From Symsagittifera roscoffensis (Eukaryota; Xenacoelomorpha; Acoela; Convolutidae): a DNA stretch of 64,000 nucleotides. The stretch spans positions 32,341,704-32,405,703 of the forward strand of contig NC_087070.1 in NCBI RefSeq assembly GCF_963678635.1, written 5' to 3'. The notes beneath the pieces were generated by a model. That model saw only the letters and a program-made list of their open reading frames with translations, did no database searches and was not told the DNA's origin. Below, piece by piece: positions 1 to 10,984 of this stretch (its first letter is position 1; each line of letters starts with the position of its first letter). A program made the position numbers and the translations under genes.

Positions 1-129
1 AAGATGCCTTTAGAAAATTTTTAGGTTCCGTCGCCAAATATGGATATCTCAAAATAGTACAAAAGAGGGACCCTTTGGGGCAGCACGGGGTCGAATCCTT
101 GAGGGGGGGGGGATCCGCCCCCGCCCCTG
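1..129. mobile_element. Right end of a hAT-like MITE, cut by the window edge
   Basis: The stretch closes with TCCGCCCCCGCCCCTG and shares the phrase ATGGATATCTCAAAATAGTA with the complete copy at 59602-59874, which has CAGGGGCGGA/TCCGCCCCTG inverted ends. The left end of this copy lies outside the window. No coding capacity is visible. The family assignment rests on the end sequence and on the imperfect 8-bp target duplication of the other copy. Confidence 0.6.
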
Positions 130-310
130 TTTCAAGCTAATTTAAAGCAAATCCGAATCCATGCCTTGCGTTCAACAAAATAACTAAACCTCCCTCTTCG
201 CCAATTTACGATCGGTTGATTTTTGTTCTGAAAATTTATGAAAAATAAGTTATCGCAGAGAGCGTTGAAGGGGGATGTTGGCGAAGTGAGTGTCTTGAAC
301 GGGGAAGGGG

Positions 311-370
311 GAGTATAATCCAGTATAATCCAGTATAAATCCAGTATAAATCCAGTATAATCCATTATAT
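311..370. repeat. Short tandem repeat, unit about 11-12 bp (CAGTATAAATC)
   Basis: About five copies of AGTATAATCC / AGTATAAATCC stand head to tail and then decay into TA-rich sequence. The rest of 130-551 is AT-rich DNA in which I see no gene. Confidence 0.7.
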
Positions 371-551
371 TTGACTATAATTGATTATTTATTTTTTGGA
401 CTGAAAGCGAATATTTTTGTCAAGTTAATCCGTTATAATCAATCATTTTAGAACAAAAAACCCATTATAATCAATTATATATTTTTCATTTTGGTTCTAA
501 AATCGATTTTATTGCAATCACGTGCAAAATTTTTGCAAGAAGCTTTAGCCA

Positions 552-810
552 TGTGATAACTGTTGAATTAACTCAAGTATTTGTAAAACAGAATAAGTAA
601 AACGTTTTAATTTAGACTGCTAACTTGTCTTATTTTAGATCTGAGATCATGCCTGTCTTTTCATGTCTCTCTATCAACAGCAATGTCCTAACTGACTATT
701 GCGTTTGGCCTGCAATGAACGGCCTTGAATAATAATAACAATACATAACAGAATAATTAATAGCACTATTCTCAGAGGTTACTGTGGCAGCAGTACTACA
801 CGGTACCACA
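552..810 (-). repeat. 3' LTR of the Ty3/gypsy element
   Basis: 259 bp, the same as 7388-7646. The plus strand reads TGTGATAACTG at the low end and GGTACCACA at the high end, so on the element's own strand it begins TGTGGTACC and ends GTTATCACA. The purine-rich stretch GTCAGGGGAA (minus strand, 811-820) abuts it and is the polypurine tract. Confidence 0.92.
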
Positions 811-904
811 TTCCCCTGACGACAACAAAATTTTATATAATACTTTATGAAATTTTATAAATAATACGAGATATCAAAGTTTAAGAAAATTGTTCTCCTT
901 TTCA

Positions 905-2490
905 TTAGTCTTTTGTTATTTTCTTTAATACTTCTTCTTTGTTTCTTGCGGCGTTCCATGATCCCGCCTCGTCCAGTGACGTAGCACCAAACTTTCTCTT
1001 GAAAAGGTGTCTCTCTAGCCTGTCAAACGTGTTGGTTTCCGACGTTTCCTTGTTGTTTATGTTCAACTTCGCTAGTCGCAATCTGTAGGCCTCAAGTGCT
1101 GCCAGGTTCAACTCGGTGACATCATCCTCACAACCAATCAGTTTTATCGAGTGTGATACGGGACTGCCATACCTCTTCGGTCCCTGGTTTTTAGTTTGTC
1201 TATTACTCCGTCTGACTGTCGTGGTGTCTTCCTCCTTATCAGATTCATCCGCAAATCCTGGTGTGGAATAATCTACTGGGTCCATTTGTCGTGACATTAG
1301 TTTTTCGGCTTCTTTTTGGACTCCGCGGGTCAACACTTGATTTGTTACATCTTCCCATTCTTGAGATGTCATGTTATTGTTTTGAAATGTGTCCAGAATT
1401 TCTTTTTCGCTTGTCTGTTGTGTGATCTTCTTGGTAGTAGGAACTTCCTTTGGTGTCGACGACGGTATATATACTGCCTCGTTACTCGTATCACGTTGTT
1501 TAGTAACTGTTTTGGCAGCTTTCGTCGTTCCTGATTCTTGTGTTTTGCCCCTTGTCGGTTTTGTGTTCTGGGCTACTGGTCCTGCTCTGTTCAGTTTTCC
1601 CCGTTTACCTCCTAAGTTAAGGCCTCCGCCGGTTCTTGTGTCTCTTGATGTGACTACGCTCGGTGAGTTTTGGAACTTTTCTTTTAGCTGACTATCCTCT
1701 AGATTTTCATCTCTCAGCTCCCGGTCTTTCGCGTCGTGTTCTTCGGCAGAATCGCTGTCTTCCTCTACTGGAAGTGTTCCTGTTTTTTGTTGTTTACTTC
1801 TCGGTTCCTCTCCGGTTGGGCTCCTTTTCTTCTCTGGATTATAGACTTTGGGCTGTGTTGACAGTTTAGATCGTGCAATGTCGCTTTTTCGATATACTGC
1901 ACCCGCAGCCGTTGTGATGGTCGATGGTGTCGCTGATACTATCTTGGATTTTAAGGGTATTGTCAGGGCCTTCCCGCTCTTCCTTTGTTCGTGTTTCCGA
2001 AGGAGACTTCCAGACAAATCCTCCTTTGATTTGGTTTGTTTGTCTTCGATGAATCCACGTTCCCATGAGTATAGAAGTTCTTTCCTCAGTTCGGGATTTA
2101 TCGTGCTGGTTTCATCTACGACCCGGCGTAATTCACTGTCTGAGAGGTCCCGTCTGGTGGCATTCCACTTAGCGTTTGCCTCTAGAAGTTGTTTGAGTTC
2201 TTTAGCTCTGGCCCTCTCTTTTGCCATCGCCGTGTCGTGTCGAAACAAAGGGCTTGTATCCCTGCTATTTCGTCCTTTGCGAATGATTTTAACATTCTCC
2301 CTCGACTGATCTATTCGCTTTTTCAGCTGTGATGCTGTTAGTGCCGATCTCTCCAAGTGTTCTTTATCTAAACGATCAGAATCCATCAAAAATTTATCCC
2401 TAACAATCTTAAATTTCGTTTTCGGTAATCGGCCAAAGTGTGCTTCGAACGGGGACACTTTTATTGATTTCTGTTTATTCCATCTTAGGT
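905..2490 (-). CDS. Long charged C-terminal extension of the Ty3/gypsy Pol
   Basis: After the integrase core the frame runs on for about 500 residues of low-complexity, Lys/Glu/Ser/Thr-rich sequence up to the LTR. Gypsy elements often have a GPY/F or chromodomain tail here. I do not recognise a chromodomain, and most of this looks disordered. It is repeated almost exactly in the partial copy at 7741-8995. Confidence 0.6.
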
Positions 2491-3090
2491 CCCTAATTAT
2501 TGTACTCAAACATAATTTAATCGATTGTACTTTCTGGTCGAGTAGCATTACCCCCAATCTTCTTTTAATGGTTTGTATCGTTCGTTCGACTAAGCCACAT
2601 CCTCGGTGATCCCCGACTGGACAGAATTTTTGTGCGATGTTATTTTCCGTGCAAAATTTTTTCATAGCTTTCCCTTTGAACCCCGAAAATTGGTCCGTTT
2701 TAATCGATTCCGGTATTCCATGAGTGTCTATGTAAGTACGGAGAAATTTTATTGTTGATTTTCCCCCTGTAGATTTCGTAACTTTGACTGATGGAAATTT
2801 TGAGTATCTATCGATAGCGACTAATAAGTATATCTTCTTCCCCTTATGATCTTCAAGTGGGCCCGCATAATCTAATTGTAGTTCTTGACCTGGCTGTGAC
2901 AACAGTGGGAGTGGTTTAGCCGAATTTTTTGGAATTAAGTATTTAGCGTTCTTACCATAGCGAGTACAGCTTCTACACTCTTTGGCCATTTTGACTAGGT
3001 CTTTGTGCATATGCGGCCACCACAGGTAGTTTGAGACCTCCAACATTGCTTCTTGTCCAGGATGACCTTGATGAAGTCGTCGGAGCACTG
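2490..3090 (-). CDS. Integrase of the Ty3/gypsy element
   Basis: An HHCC zinc-binding module (HQGHPGQEAM ... CRSCTRYGKN, near 3085-2945) comes before a DDE core with LQLDYAGPLEDHKG, SIKTDQFSGFKG and GCGLVERTIQTIKR. This is a standard retroviral/Ty3 integrase located after RNase H. It is part of the fossil at 552-7646. Confidence 0.92.
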
Positions 3091-4299
3091 CTTGTCTCAA
3101 CTTTTCGGGCACGGCCAAACGATTGTCTACAAGAAGGCAATCGTCTACCACCGACATCTGGTGCCACAGAGGATTTGTGTAGGGTCCCATGAGCTCGAAA
3201 CCATGTCTGTCATTTCGTTCCACTACTCTTCTTAGCCGGTCCATCCAGGTATCTTCTGACACTAGTTCTGCGAGGAGACTTTTGTCAAATAATTTATCGA
3301 GTGAAAGTGGGTTATCTGTCTCCATTAACTGTTCCCCCCGTTTGTACTCAGATTTTTTTGAATTGTGTCTCGTTTTCTGTGGTGTGATTACACAAGTCTC
3401 CGTTCCTGAACTGTAATCCCGGTCGTCGCTATCCAGAGTTAAATCAACTTCGACGATTTGTCCCACTTCTGCTTCGTCTCCGGAAGTGGATAGACCTGGT
3501 GGTTTCGGGTTTTGTATCCCCGAGATAGCCTCTAACTCCATTGCTGCAAAGGGGGGTTCTGTACTCCTTCCTGAGCCAACCAATTCCCAGAATGAGACTA
3601 TTTTTGATTGAGCTGTTGAAACAGTTGCTGATGATGGTCCTCTTTTTCCTGGGCTGACTGTTTGAGCAGTTGACGTTGATTGTCCACTTTGAGTGTTTGG
3701 CAAATACCACCTCGCCTGTGTTGTTTGTTCCAAGTCCGAATCCTCTGATTCTGATATGTGTGGTCGTATCATCCTAGTCCTGTGAAACGTTGTTGTCACT
3801 TCTTCTCTCAAGGTTTTGTTGTTTTTTCTCTCCTGGATTCTGACCATCTTTTTCTCTTTTCCGTTATTTTTCAATTCGTCTGAGTGCATTTTTCTTGATT
3901 TCTCAGTTAAAAATTTTCTGGTTTTTTCCAATAACTGAACCGACTGTATCCGCTGACGATTTTGAGATATACTGATTTTTGGATTTTCGCGCTTCTCTCG
4001 TTAAAACGAACGCGAATCTTCATTTCTTTCGTTCCGGTCGTGCTTTGTCCGTTTTGGACCGTTTTGGTTGCTATAGCAACGGGTAGATGACGTGTTCTTA
4101 AACGGCATATTTTGATCAGTTCTAGAATATTCTAGAACGTTTTCGTTCCGGTCGAGCCTATCCTGATCATTTAATCGACTGTTTAAACAGTCGAGAGCTT
4201 TATGGAAACTTTCGATTGATGTAACTACGAATTTCTCATCCAATACTGACTCCGGCCAGGGTTCCCCCTTTGGATTTCTAGACAGATAATCTACTATAC

Positions 4300-4990
4300 C
4301 CATATCTTTTCCTGGTAAATGAACAACCTTAAATTGGTAAGGTAATAATCTGTCTACCCATCTAGTTAATCTAGATTGGTACGTTTTATTTGATTTATTT
4401 TCATCCAAAGCAGAGACCAGCGCTTTGTGATCTGTAGCGATTGCGAATTCCTTACCTAATAAATAGTGTTTAAATCGGTCAACCGACCATACAACTGCAA
4501 GCAGTTCGAGCTCATTTGTGGAATATTTTTTTTCTTGTGTGTTTAGGTACCTGGAAGCGAATGCGATTGGTATCCACTCCCCCTCAGCGTTTTGAGGTTC
4601 TAGCGATGCGCCCAGCCCACTGTGACTGGCATCACATTTCACCCTAGTGTCTAAACTGGGGTCATAATAAGGAATTTTTGTTATATTCGCAACTGCTATT
4701 TTTATTGACTCGAATATTTCCGAATGTTCTTCTTTCCATTCGAATTTTTTTACTTGAATTTTTACACTTTTGAGTTTCTTTTTCTCATTTTCTTCGCGTA
4801 ATAATGGTCTCAATTTTTCTGTTAGCGTAGCCGCATTTGGGATGAACTTGGCCAGATGGTTTAAACTACCTAGAAATGATCTAAGTTGTTTCAGTGATGT
4901 TGGCGGGCTAAGCTTTAGTATCGCTTCTGTTTTTGTGATCTTAGGAGAGATTCCATCCGACGATAACTTATGCCCCAACCAATTCACCTC
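4300..4990 (-). CDS. RT thumb and RNase H of the Ty3/gypsy element
   Basis: The RT connection (FLGSLNHLAKFIPN) is followed by the RNase H signatures TRVKCDASHSGLGA, TNELELLAVVW and IATDHKAL. These are the D, E and D positions of the Ty3/gypsy RNase H, which removes the RNA template. It is part of the fossil at 552-7646. Confidence 0.9.
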
Positions 4991-4994
4991 CTGT

Positions 4995-5630
4995 TAAAAA
5001 AATTCACATTTCGACAGTTTTAAAGCCAAATTCTCTTTATCTAGCTTTTTTAGGACATTCATAATCAATTCTTCATGTTCTTGTTCACTCCCTTTTGATA
5101 CAATGAGTATATCGTCAAGAAAACAGAACGTGTTTTCCGCTTGATTTAATGTTCTGTCCATAGCTTTTTGAAACTCTGCTGGCATGTCTGCCAAACCATA
5201 AAATCCTGTTAGGAATCTGTATGTACCAGTGGCTTGCCCACCTATGATGTTGAAATTGCATTGTTTCGCTGTCTCTGCAGTCAGCTTTAGTTGACTGTAC
5301 GCGTACTTCAAATCTAGTACTGAGAAATACAGTTTCCCGTTTGTGTTCGCTGTGACAATTTGACTAACACCGTCTATCAATTCGTCCACATTTGGCATTT
5401 GATATTTGTTTTTAAAAAATTGTCTATTGATGGGTTTGGCGTCTAGCGCCAACTTTATGGAATCATCTTTTTTCACTGTTATTACAATAGGTGCTATAAA
5501 ACAATCACTAGTGCATTTGTCTAATCGTTCTATATGCCCTTCTTTTAACAGTTTTTTCATTTCCTCGTACACTTTCTCTTGTATGTGTATCGGAATGCGT
5601 CTCCCCTTTTCTTGTAAAGGGCAGAGTGGG
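4995..5630 (-). CDS. Reverse transcriptase of the Ty3/gypsy element
   Basis: The RT palm is recognisable from LALDAKPINR, VLDLKYAYSQL and the catalytic box CFLDDILIV (an F/YxDD variant), in the usual order and spacing. The segment runs on into the RNase H part at 4300-4990. It is part of the fossil at 552-7646. Confidence 0.92.
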
Positions 5631-5799
5631 TATTTGAACTTTGTGCTAACCACATGGTTTTTGGAGCACCCTTGGCGATCGAAAAGATTCTTAAATTTAC
5701 TGTAAAATTTGTTTTTCCAACCTTCTGGCTGTTCGCACAGTAAGACATCAAACCTCGTCTTTTCTTTTGGTGCCAACTTCTGTGTTGTGTGTATTCCCA

Positions 5800-6110
5800 C
5801 TTTGCTCTGTAAATCCAGCCCCAAAATACACCGTGTGCGTCTTTCTGTGATTAAGAACGATGCTCCCACCACTTCCCACTCCGCCGAACGGATGTTCGTG
5901 GTGATTGCACCCAGTATGTTAATCGGCTGCTTGTTGTAGTCTACAAATTTTGTAGTCAGATTGAGGTTCTCCCGTGGAATGAACTTGGTATTTTTCGAAG
6001 ATTCTAGAATCGTCTTTGCAGTCGCCCAGTTCAAGAAAGATACTGGACTACCCGTATCAATGGTCATATTTATGATCTGATGATCGATTCTCACCAGAGC
6101 CTTTAGTGAC
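5800..6110 (-). CDS. Retropepsin-like protease of the Ty3/gypsy element
   Basis: The segment carries the aspartic protease signature IDTGSPVSFL near 6060 and the ILGLD motif downstream, as expected for the element's retropepsin, which matures Gag and Pol. It lies between nucleocapsid and reverse transcriptase, the normal place. It is part of the fossil at 552-7646. Confidence 0.85.
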
Positions 6111-6349
6111 CTTATTTGTTTCGATCGAGTATTTCTTCTGTCAACCTTTTGTACATCCTTTCTGTGCTTGTCGGTTTCTTTGTTTTTATTCGATTGCCGT
6201 TTTATATATTCATCAATTTCTTCCAGCGAAGATAGTTCTGATTCGACCGACATAATTTCGAATTCCTCACACGATTCGAATGACTGAATCAGATTACACT
6301 CTTCATCTGAGCTTGATGATTTTTCTGCAATCTCATTCACTTGTTGTGA

Positions 6350-7265
6350 TTTACACATTTTAGCGAAGTGGTTCGGTTTAGAACAAATCTTACATGTTTT
6401 ACCCATGGCCGGGCATTTCTTCAGATGTCCTTCTCCGAATATTCGACCACATCGGGTACACGTCTTTGAATCTGCAAAACTTCTCCCCTCCTTTCTGTCT
6501 GCAAATTTCTTTCTATACCCACTGTTTGCTTGTCTTCTTCCGCTAGCATTTTTGTTACCGATACTCATTATGGGTTCTAGTTTTATCTTCGCTGCCCCGT
6601 TTACCTGAACTGTACTTGCAGTTGTTGCGTTAGTTTTCTGAAACGCCTGTGTTGTCTGTTTACTTTGTTCAAACTTTAACGCTCTTTTCAGTACTTCTTC
6701 CGGTGAAAATGTTTCAAATGTCAATGTGTCTTGTAATACCACATTCTTCATTTTCGAGATGAATAGGTTCCGCACTAATTGATCCTCCAGTGTTCCTAGC
6801 TCAGCTTTTGCTGCTTGTGCAGTTAGTGCTGCATGAAATGCCTCGAGTGTTTCCCCAGTTTCTTGTGATCGATTGAATAATTTGTAACGTTCATATGTAA
6901 CACTCTGTGATTTATCAAATGACACTTTCGCCAATGCCACCATCTCTCGAAATTCTAACTTTGACACTTCCACACGGGGGCTTACCTTCTGTACCCAACG
7001 CCAGGAGTAGTCTGGAAGCGACTCTTTTCTGTACCTCGTTGTAGTATACGTTGTGACCAACCTTTGGACCTCTAGCTCTTCTTTCTTCATTTTCCAGGTT
7101 AATTTTATCTCTAGCTATTTGATCTCGGGCTTCTCTATCAACAATCGCCTGTGCATTTTCGTTTTCCCTTGGAGTTTCGGGTCTTGGTAATTGTTCCAAC
7201 AGAACTTCTTTTGGTTCTTGTAACAAAAGTTCCGGGTCCACGCTCTCCTTCACGGTCACTGCCAA
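6350..7265 (-). CDS. Gag region of the Ty3/gypsy element, capsid and zinc knuckles
   Basis: A fossil part of the element at 552-7646. The 5' coding region includes a helical Gag capsid-like stretch followed by two Cys-rich knuckles near 6460-6350. The second is a clean CX2CX4HX4C nucleocapsid knuckle (CKICSKPNHFAKMC) and the first is a looser CX2C motif. This is the RNA-binding part of the particle protein. Boundaries are approximate. Confidence 0.82.
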
Positions 7266-7369
7266 AAAAAATTGATCTAGCCATATCCTAAAATTCCAGG
7301 GAGGGTCAGAGTTCGCGGTTGTCTAAAATACTGGAATCCCCATGTCCGTTCTGTTGTCTTGGGACAGGA

Positions 7370-7387
7370 ATCCTGCTGGCTGCGCCA
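7370..7387 (-). other. Primer binding site of the Ty3/gypsy element
   Basis: Directly inside the LTR the minus strand reads TGGCGCAGCCAGCAGGAT, the expected TGG start of a primer site complementary to a tRNA 3' end. The implied tRNA end (CTGGCTGC, discriminator G, CCA) looks like tRNA-Ser. That identity is inference. Confidence 0.7.
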
Positions 7388-7646
7388 TGTGATAACTGTT
7401 GAATTAACTCAAGTATTTGTAAAACAGAATAAGTAAAACGTTTTAATTTAGACTGCTAACTTGTCTTATTTTAGATCTGAGATCATGCCTGTCTTTTCAT
7501 GTCTCTCTATCAACAGCAATGTCCTAACTGACTATTGCGTTTGGCCTGCAATGAACGGCCTTGAATAATAATAACAATACATAACAGAATAATTAATAGC
7601 ACTATTCTCAGAGGTTACTGTGGCAGCAGTACTACACGGTACCACA
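7388..7646 (-). repeat. 5' LTR of the Ty3/gypsy element, shared with a partial copy
   Basis: Identical to 552-810. On its inner side lies the primer binding site; on its outer side (from 7647) the sequence is not host flank but internal sequence of the same family. It therefore also serves as the 3' LTR of the partial copy at 7647-8995. Confidence 0.92.
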
Positions 7647-8995
7647 TTCCCCTGACGACAACAAAATTTTATATAATACTTAATGAAATTTTATAAATAA
7701 TACGAGATATCAAAGTTTAAGAAAATTGTTCTCCTTTTCATTAGTCTTTTGTTATTTTCTTTAATACTTCTTCTTTGTTTCTTGCGGCGTTCCATGATCC
7801 CGCCTCGTCCAGTGACGTAGCACCAAACTTTTTCTTGAAAAGGTGTCTCTCTAGCCTGTCAAACGTGTTGGTTTCCGACGTTTCCTTGTTGTTTATGTTC
7901 AACTTCGCTAGTCGCAATCTGTAGGCCTCAAGTGCTGCCAGGTTCAACTCGGTGACATCATCCTCACAACCAATCAGTTTTATCGAGTGTGATACGGGAC
8001 TGCCATACCTCTTCGGTCCCTGGTTTTTAGTTTGTCTATTACTCCGTCTGACTGTCGTGGTGTCTTCCTCCTTATCGGATTCATCCGCAAATCCTGGTGT
8101 GGAATAATCTACTGGGTCCATTTGTCGTGACATTAGTTTTTCGGCTTCTTTTTGGACTCCGCGGGTCAACACTTGATTTGTTACATCTTCCCATTCTTGA
8201 GATGTCATGTTATTGTTTTGAAATGTGTCCAGAATTTCTTTTTCGCTTGTCTGTTGTGTGATCTTCTTGGTAGTAGGAACTTCCTTTGGTGTCGACGACG
8301 GTATATATACTGCCTCGTTACTCGTATCACGTTGTTTAGTAACTGTTTTGGCAGCTTTCGTCGTTCCTGATTCTTGTGTTTTGCCCCTTGTCGGTTTTGT
8401 GTTCTGGGCTACTGGTCCTGCTCTGTTCGGTTTTCCCCGTTTACCTCCTAAGTTAAGGCCTCCGCCGGTTCTTGTGTCTCTTGATGTGACTACGCTCGGT
8501 GAGTTTTGGAACTTTTCTTTTAGCTGACTATCCTCTAGATTTTCATCTCTCAGCTCCCGGTCTTTCGCGTCGTGTTCTTCGGCAGAATCGCTGTCTTCCT
8601 CTACTGGAAGTGTTCCTGTTTTTTGTTGTTTACTTCTCGGTTCCTCTCCGGTTGGGCTCCTTTTCTTCTCTGGATTATAGACTTTGGGCTGTGTTGACAG
8701 TTTAGATCGTGCAATGTCGCTTTTTCGATATACTGCACCCGCAGCCGTTTTGATGGTCGATGGTGTCGCTGATACTATCTTGGATTTTAAGGGTATTGTC
8801 AGGGCCTTCCCGCTCTTCCTTTGTTCGTGTTTCCGAAGGAGACTTCCAGACAAATCCTCCTTTGATTTGGTTTGTTTGTCTTCGATGAATCCACGTTCCC
8901 ATGAGTATAGAAGTTCTTTCCTCAGTTCGGGATTTATCGTGCTGGTTTCATCTACGACCCGGCGTAATTCACTGTCTGAGAGGTCCCGTCTGGTG
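7647..8995 (-). mobile_element. Cut-down second copy of the same Ty3/gypsy element
   Basis: Matches 811-2159 with only scattered single differences, at a constant offset of 6836 bp. It is the 3' end of a second element (C-terminal Pol extension) attached to the shared LTR 7388-7646, giving LTR-internal-LTR-internal. It stops abruptly at 8995, beyond which the DNA is unrelated. Such chains arise by recombination between elements or by insertion of one into another with later loss. Confidence 0.88.
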
Positions 8996-9184
8996 CATCC
9001 CCCTTCATCTTCAACCAATCCCTCTCCTACATTCACCACGTTCAACAACTCCTCCGGAACCGGGCGAACAACCAAATTTCAAAACGATCACAACCCATTG
9101 ACACCCCCGCCAGCTTTACTCTAAACCAACATCCCCCGACAATTTTCACCACTCAGACTCCCCAGCCCCTCCTCAACGTTCACC

Positions 9185-9225
9185 ATGGCGGCGTATGGTG
9201 ATGGTAGCGGTGGGAGTCACAGTTG
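9185..9225 (+). CDS. Possible first coding exon (14 codons) with a strong donor
   Basis: CACCATGGCGGCG is a near-ideal start context. It opens a short frame reading MAAYGDGSGGSHS, then hits TTG|GTGAGT, a consensus 5' splice site at 9226. The surrounding 9.0-9.25 kb is C-rich and unlike the AT-rich neighbours, as a promoter-proximal region might be. I could not find the next exon, so this is only a candidate gene start. The alternative is chance. Confidence 0.25.
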
Positions 9226-9484
9226 GTGAGTGGGCGCGTGGTTGCTGAGTTGAACGCGTGTTCGGATTTGCTTTACCTATGGCATAGTGATATATATGGT
9301 TGATTCTGAGAGGTGCCCGAGTCGAGATTTTTCACCTAATTTGAAGCAAGATTTGAGCGGTTTGAGCGGTTTTTTTAGACAATTACGCTCAAAATCATGC
9401 TTCAAAATGAGCGGTTTGAGCGGTTTTTGAACGGTTTATCTAAAAAAACCGCTCAAAAACCGCGCAAGATTTAATAATAAAAAG

Positions 9485-9558
9485 CCGACCACAGAGGGAT
9501 TCGAACCAGCAACCTTCTGATTCGAAGGCAGAGGCCTTATCCGTTAGGCCATGATGCC
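9485..9558 (-). tRNA. tRNA-Arg(TCG)-like, probably degenerate
   Basis: The minus strand shows a tRNA-like A box (TGGCCTAACGGATAAGGCC), an anticodon loop CTTCGAA (anticodon TCG) and a B box GGTTCGAATCC, with normal spacing and an overall match to eukaryotic tRNA-Arg(UCG). The acceptor stem and T stem each have mismatches when I pair them by eye, so this is likely a pseudogene or the head of a tRNA-derived SINE. Confidence 0.6.
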
Positions 9559-9699
9559 CTGATATTCAGCTGAGCGAAGCCAATATAAATTACGCACCAC
9601 AATGAATACTGAATACTCTGCATTCTAATTCATGCTTTTATAAACTACACTACTATTACTATTCCATCTAAGTTGCGTCTATATCTTCCTGTTTCAATT

Positions 9700-9828
9700 A
9701 ATCTCCGGGCTCTTTTTCCTTTCCCCCACCCCCCCCCCCACCTCACACCAGTTTCGAACCATCTCCGCTTCAACTCCTTCTTCTTCCCACCAAAGGGGAA
9801 GCCCCCCCCCCCCCTAAATCCGCCCCTG
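9700..9828. mobile_element. End fragment of the CAGGGGCGGA hAT-like MITE family
   Basis: A C-rich stretch closing with CCCTAAATCCGCCCCTG, the same end as the complete copy at 59602-59874. No matching left end is seen nearby. Confidence 0.4.
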
Positions 9829-10609
9829 CTCTTGCGTATACATTACGTGAATTAAGTAACAGTGACACTATTCGTTATGCAGAGAAGTGAAACGTTGAGT
9901 CTGGGACCTCGACCCGGGAAGACCGCTCAAAAACCGCTCAAAAACCGCTCAAATCTTGCTTGAAAAACCGTTCAAAAATCACCGCAAGAAATGAGCGGTT
10001 TTTGAGCGGTTTTTTAAGCAATATTTGAGCGGTTTGAGCGGTTTTTCCAAAAAAACCGCCCAAACCGCCCAAACCGCTAAAACCGCTCAAATCTTGCTGG
10101 AAAACCGCTCAAACCGCTCAAATCTTGAGCGGTTTTTGATCGGGATCTCGACCCGGGTGGTTGCCCCTGAGAGCTTTTTTAAATTTTTTTTTCATGAAAT
10201 AGGCGGCTACCTTTAAATTTTGACCGACAAGTCATAGCTTAGTCTCGTACAAAATAAATGCATCAAGCGAGAACATAAAATAAATGACATTGCAAGCAAA
10301 TATTATAAGTAATAGCAAGAAGCACAAAAAGAAGGTTTTTTAAAACTGATAATGTTTTTCCGTTTTCTCGTTTTCTCAATTCTTTTTTCCCCGTTTTTTC
10401 TCGTTTTTTTTTATGACAAACATGCTCAATTTTATGCACTAAAAAAAAATTTTTTTTTGCTTTCCCCACCAGTGAAATTTTGTTGACATTATCGGATAGT
10501 TACAAAAAAACCATATGAGGACTAAGCAGGCTTACAAAAATTAAGTGAAATTAGCAAGAGCAGTTTTTTGTACTATAAAGTTGTTTGATAAGCATTTTTT
10601 TCATTTCTC

Positions 10610-10965
10610 TATGAAACTGTATGAAAAGCAAAACACTAAGAGACCAAACTGTGCACTGGATAGGAGCACAATTTTGTGTCTGTATGTTCCTGGATTCCAG
10701 AGACAAGTCTTAAAATATGTTCTAAAATATAAGTGGATTCCACAAACAAAAATTGAGTGGATTCCGAATACATATACCTGTAACGTAAATTTTGTCGGCA
10801 CATTTGTTTTGTTGCGGATTCCGCAAAAAGCAAATATAGCTAGTTGTTTTGGATTCCGCAACCGAAAGTGGATTCCCAATAATGTAAGTGGAATCCGCAA
10901 ATGTAAGTGGATCCGCAAAATTTGTATGCGGAATCCGCAAATGTAAGTGTGTTGAAATTTTCTCC
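10610..10965 (-). repeat. GCGGATTCCGC-word repeat family, copy 1
   Basis: Contains many copies of GGATTCC(GCAA/ACAAA) and its complement, spaced irregularly. One end matches copies at 32750-33180 and 62850-63395 in opposite orientation, including CCTGGATTCCAGAGAC and the phrase TGCACAGTTTGG. It overlaps the intron that follows the last visible Artemis-like exon. No coding capacity is evident. Confidence 0.75.
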
Positions 10966-10984
10966 AGATAAAGTTTGCGCTTAC

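Larger units (their letters stand above)
552..7646 (-). mobile_element. Ty3/gypsy LTR retrotransposon, young, with a few breaks
   Basis: An LTR element of about 7.1 kb on the minus strand. It has two 259-bp LTRs (552-810 and 7388-7646) that I read as identical, starting TGTG and ending CACA, a tRNA-type primer binding site inside the high-coordinate LTR, and a polypurine tract inside the other. The order Gag/nucleocapsid, aspartic protease, reverse transcriptase, RNase H, integrase is that of Ty3/gypsy (Metaviridae). Identical LTRs mean a recent insertion. The coding region looks nearly complete but is broken in about two or three places, some of which could be the frame changes this family uses. 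No target duplication can be scored, because the right LTR runs straight into a second partial copy. Confidence 0.93.
9355..10140. repeat. Arrays of the word TGAGCGGTTT in both orientations
   Basis: Two blocks (about 9355-9470 and 9920-10140) are built of TTGAGCGGTTTT and its complement AAAACCGCTCAA in alternating orientation, so each can fold into hairpins. The second block lies between two copies of CTCGACCCGGG (9909 and 10148). The interval between the blocks holds the tRNA-like gene and a MITE end. Confidence 0.7.

Noticed and set aside
548-551. GCCA beside both gypsy LTRs as a target duplication
   Set aside because: At 7384-7387 it belongs to the primer binding site of the element, and the outer side of that LTR is another copy, so no duplication can be scored.
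1316-2309. Plus-strand frames opposite the gypsy polyprotein (and their copies at 8152-9124)
   Set aside because: They are shadows of the minus-strand Pol frame and recur exactly with it in the partial copy.
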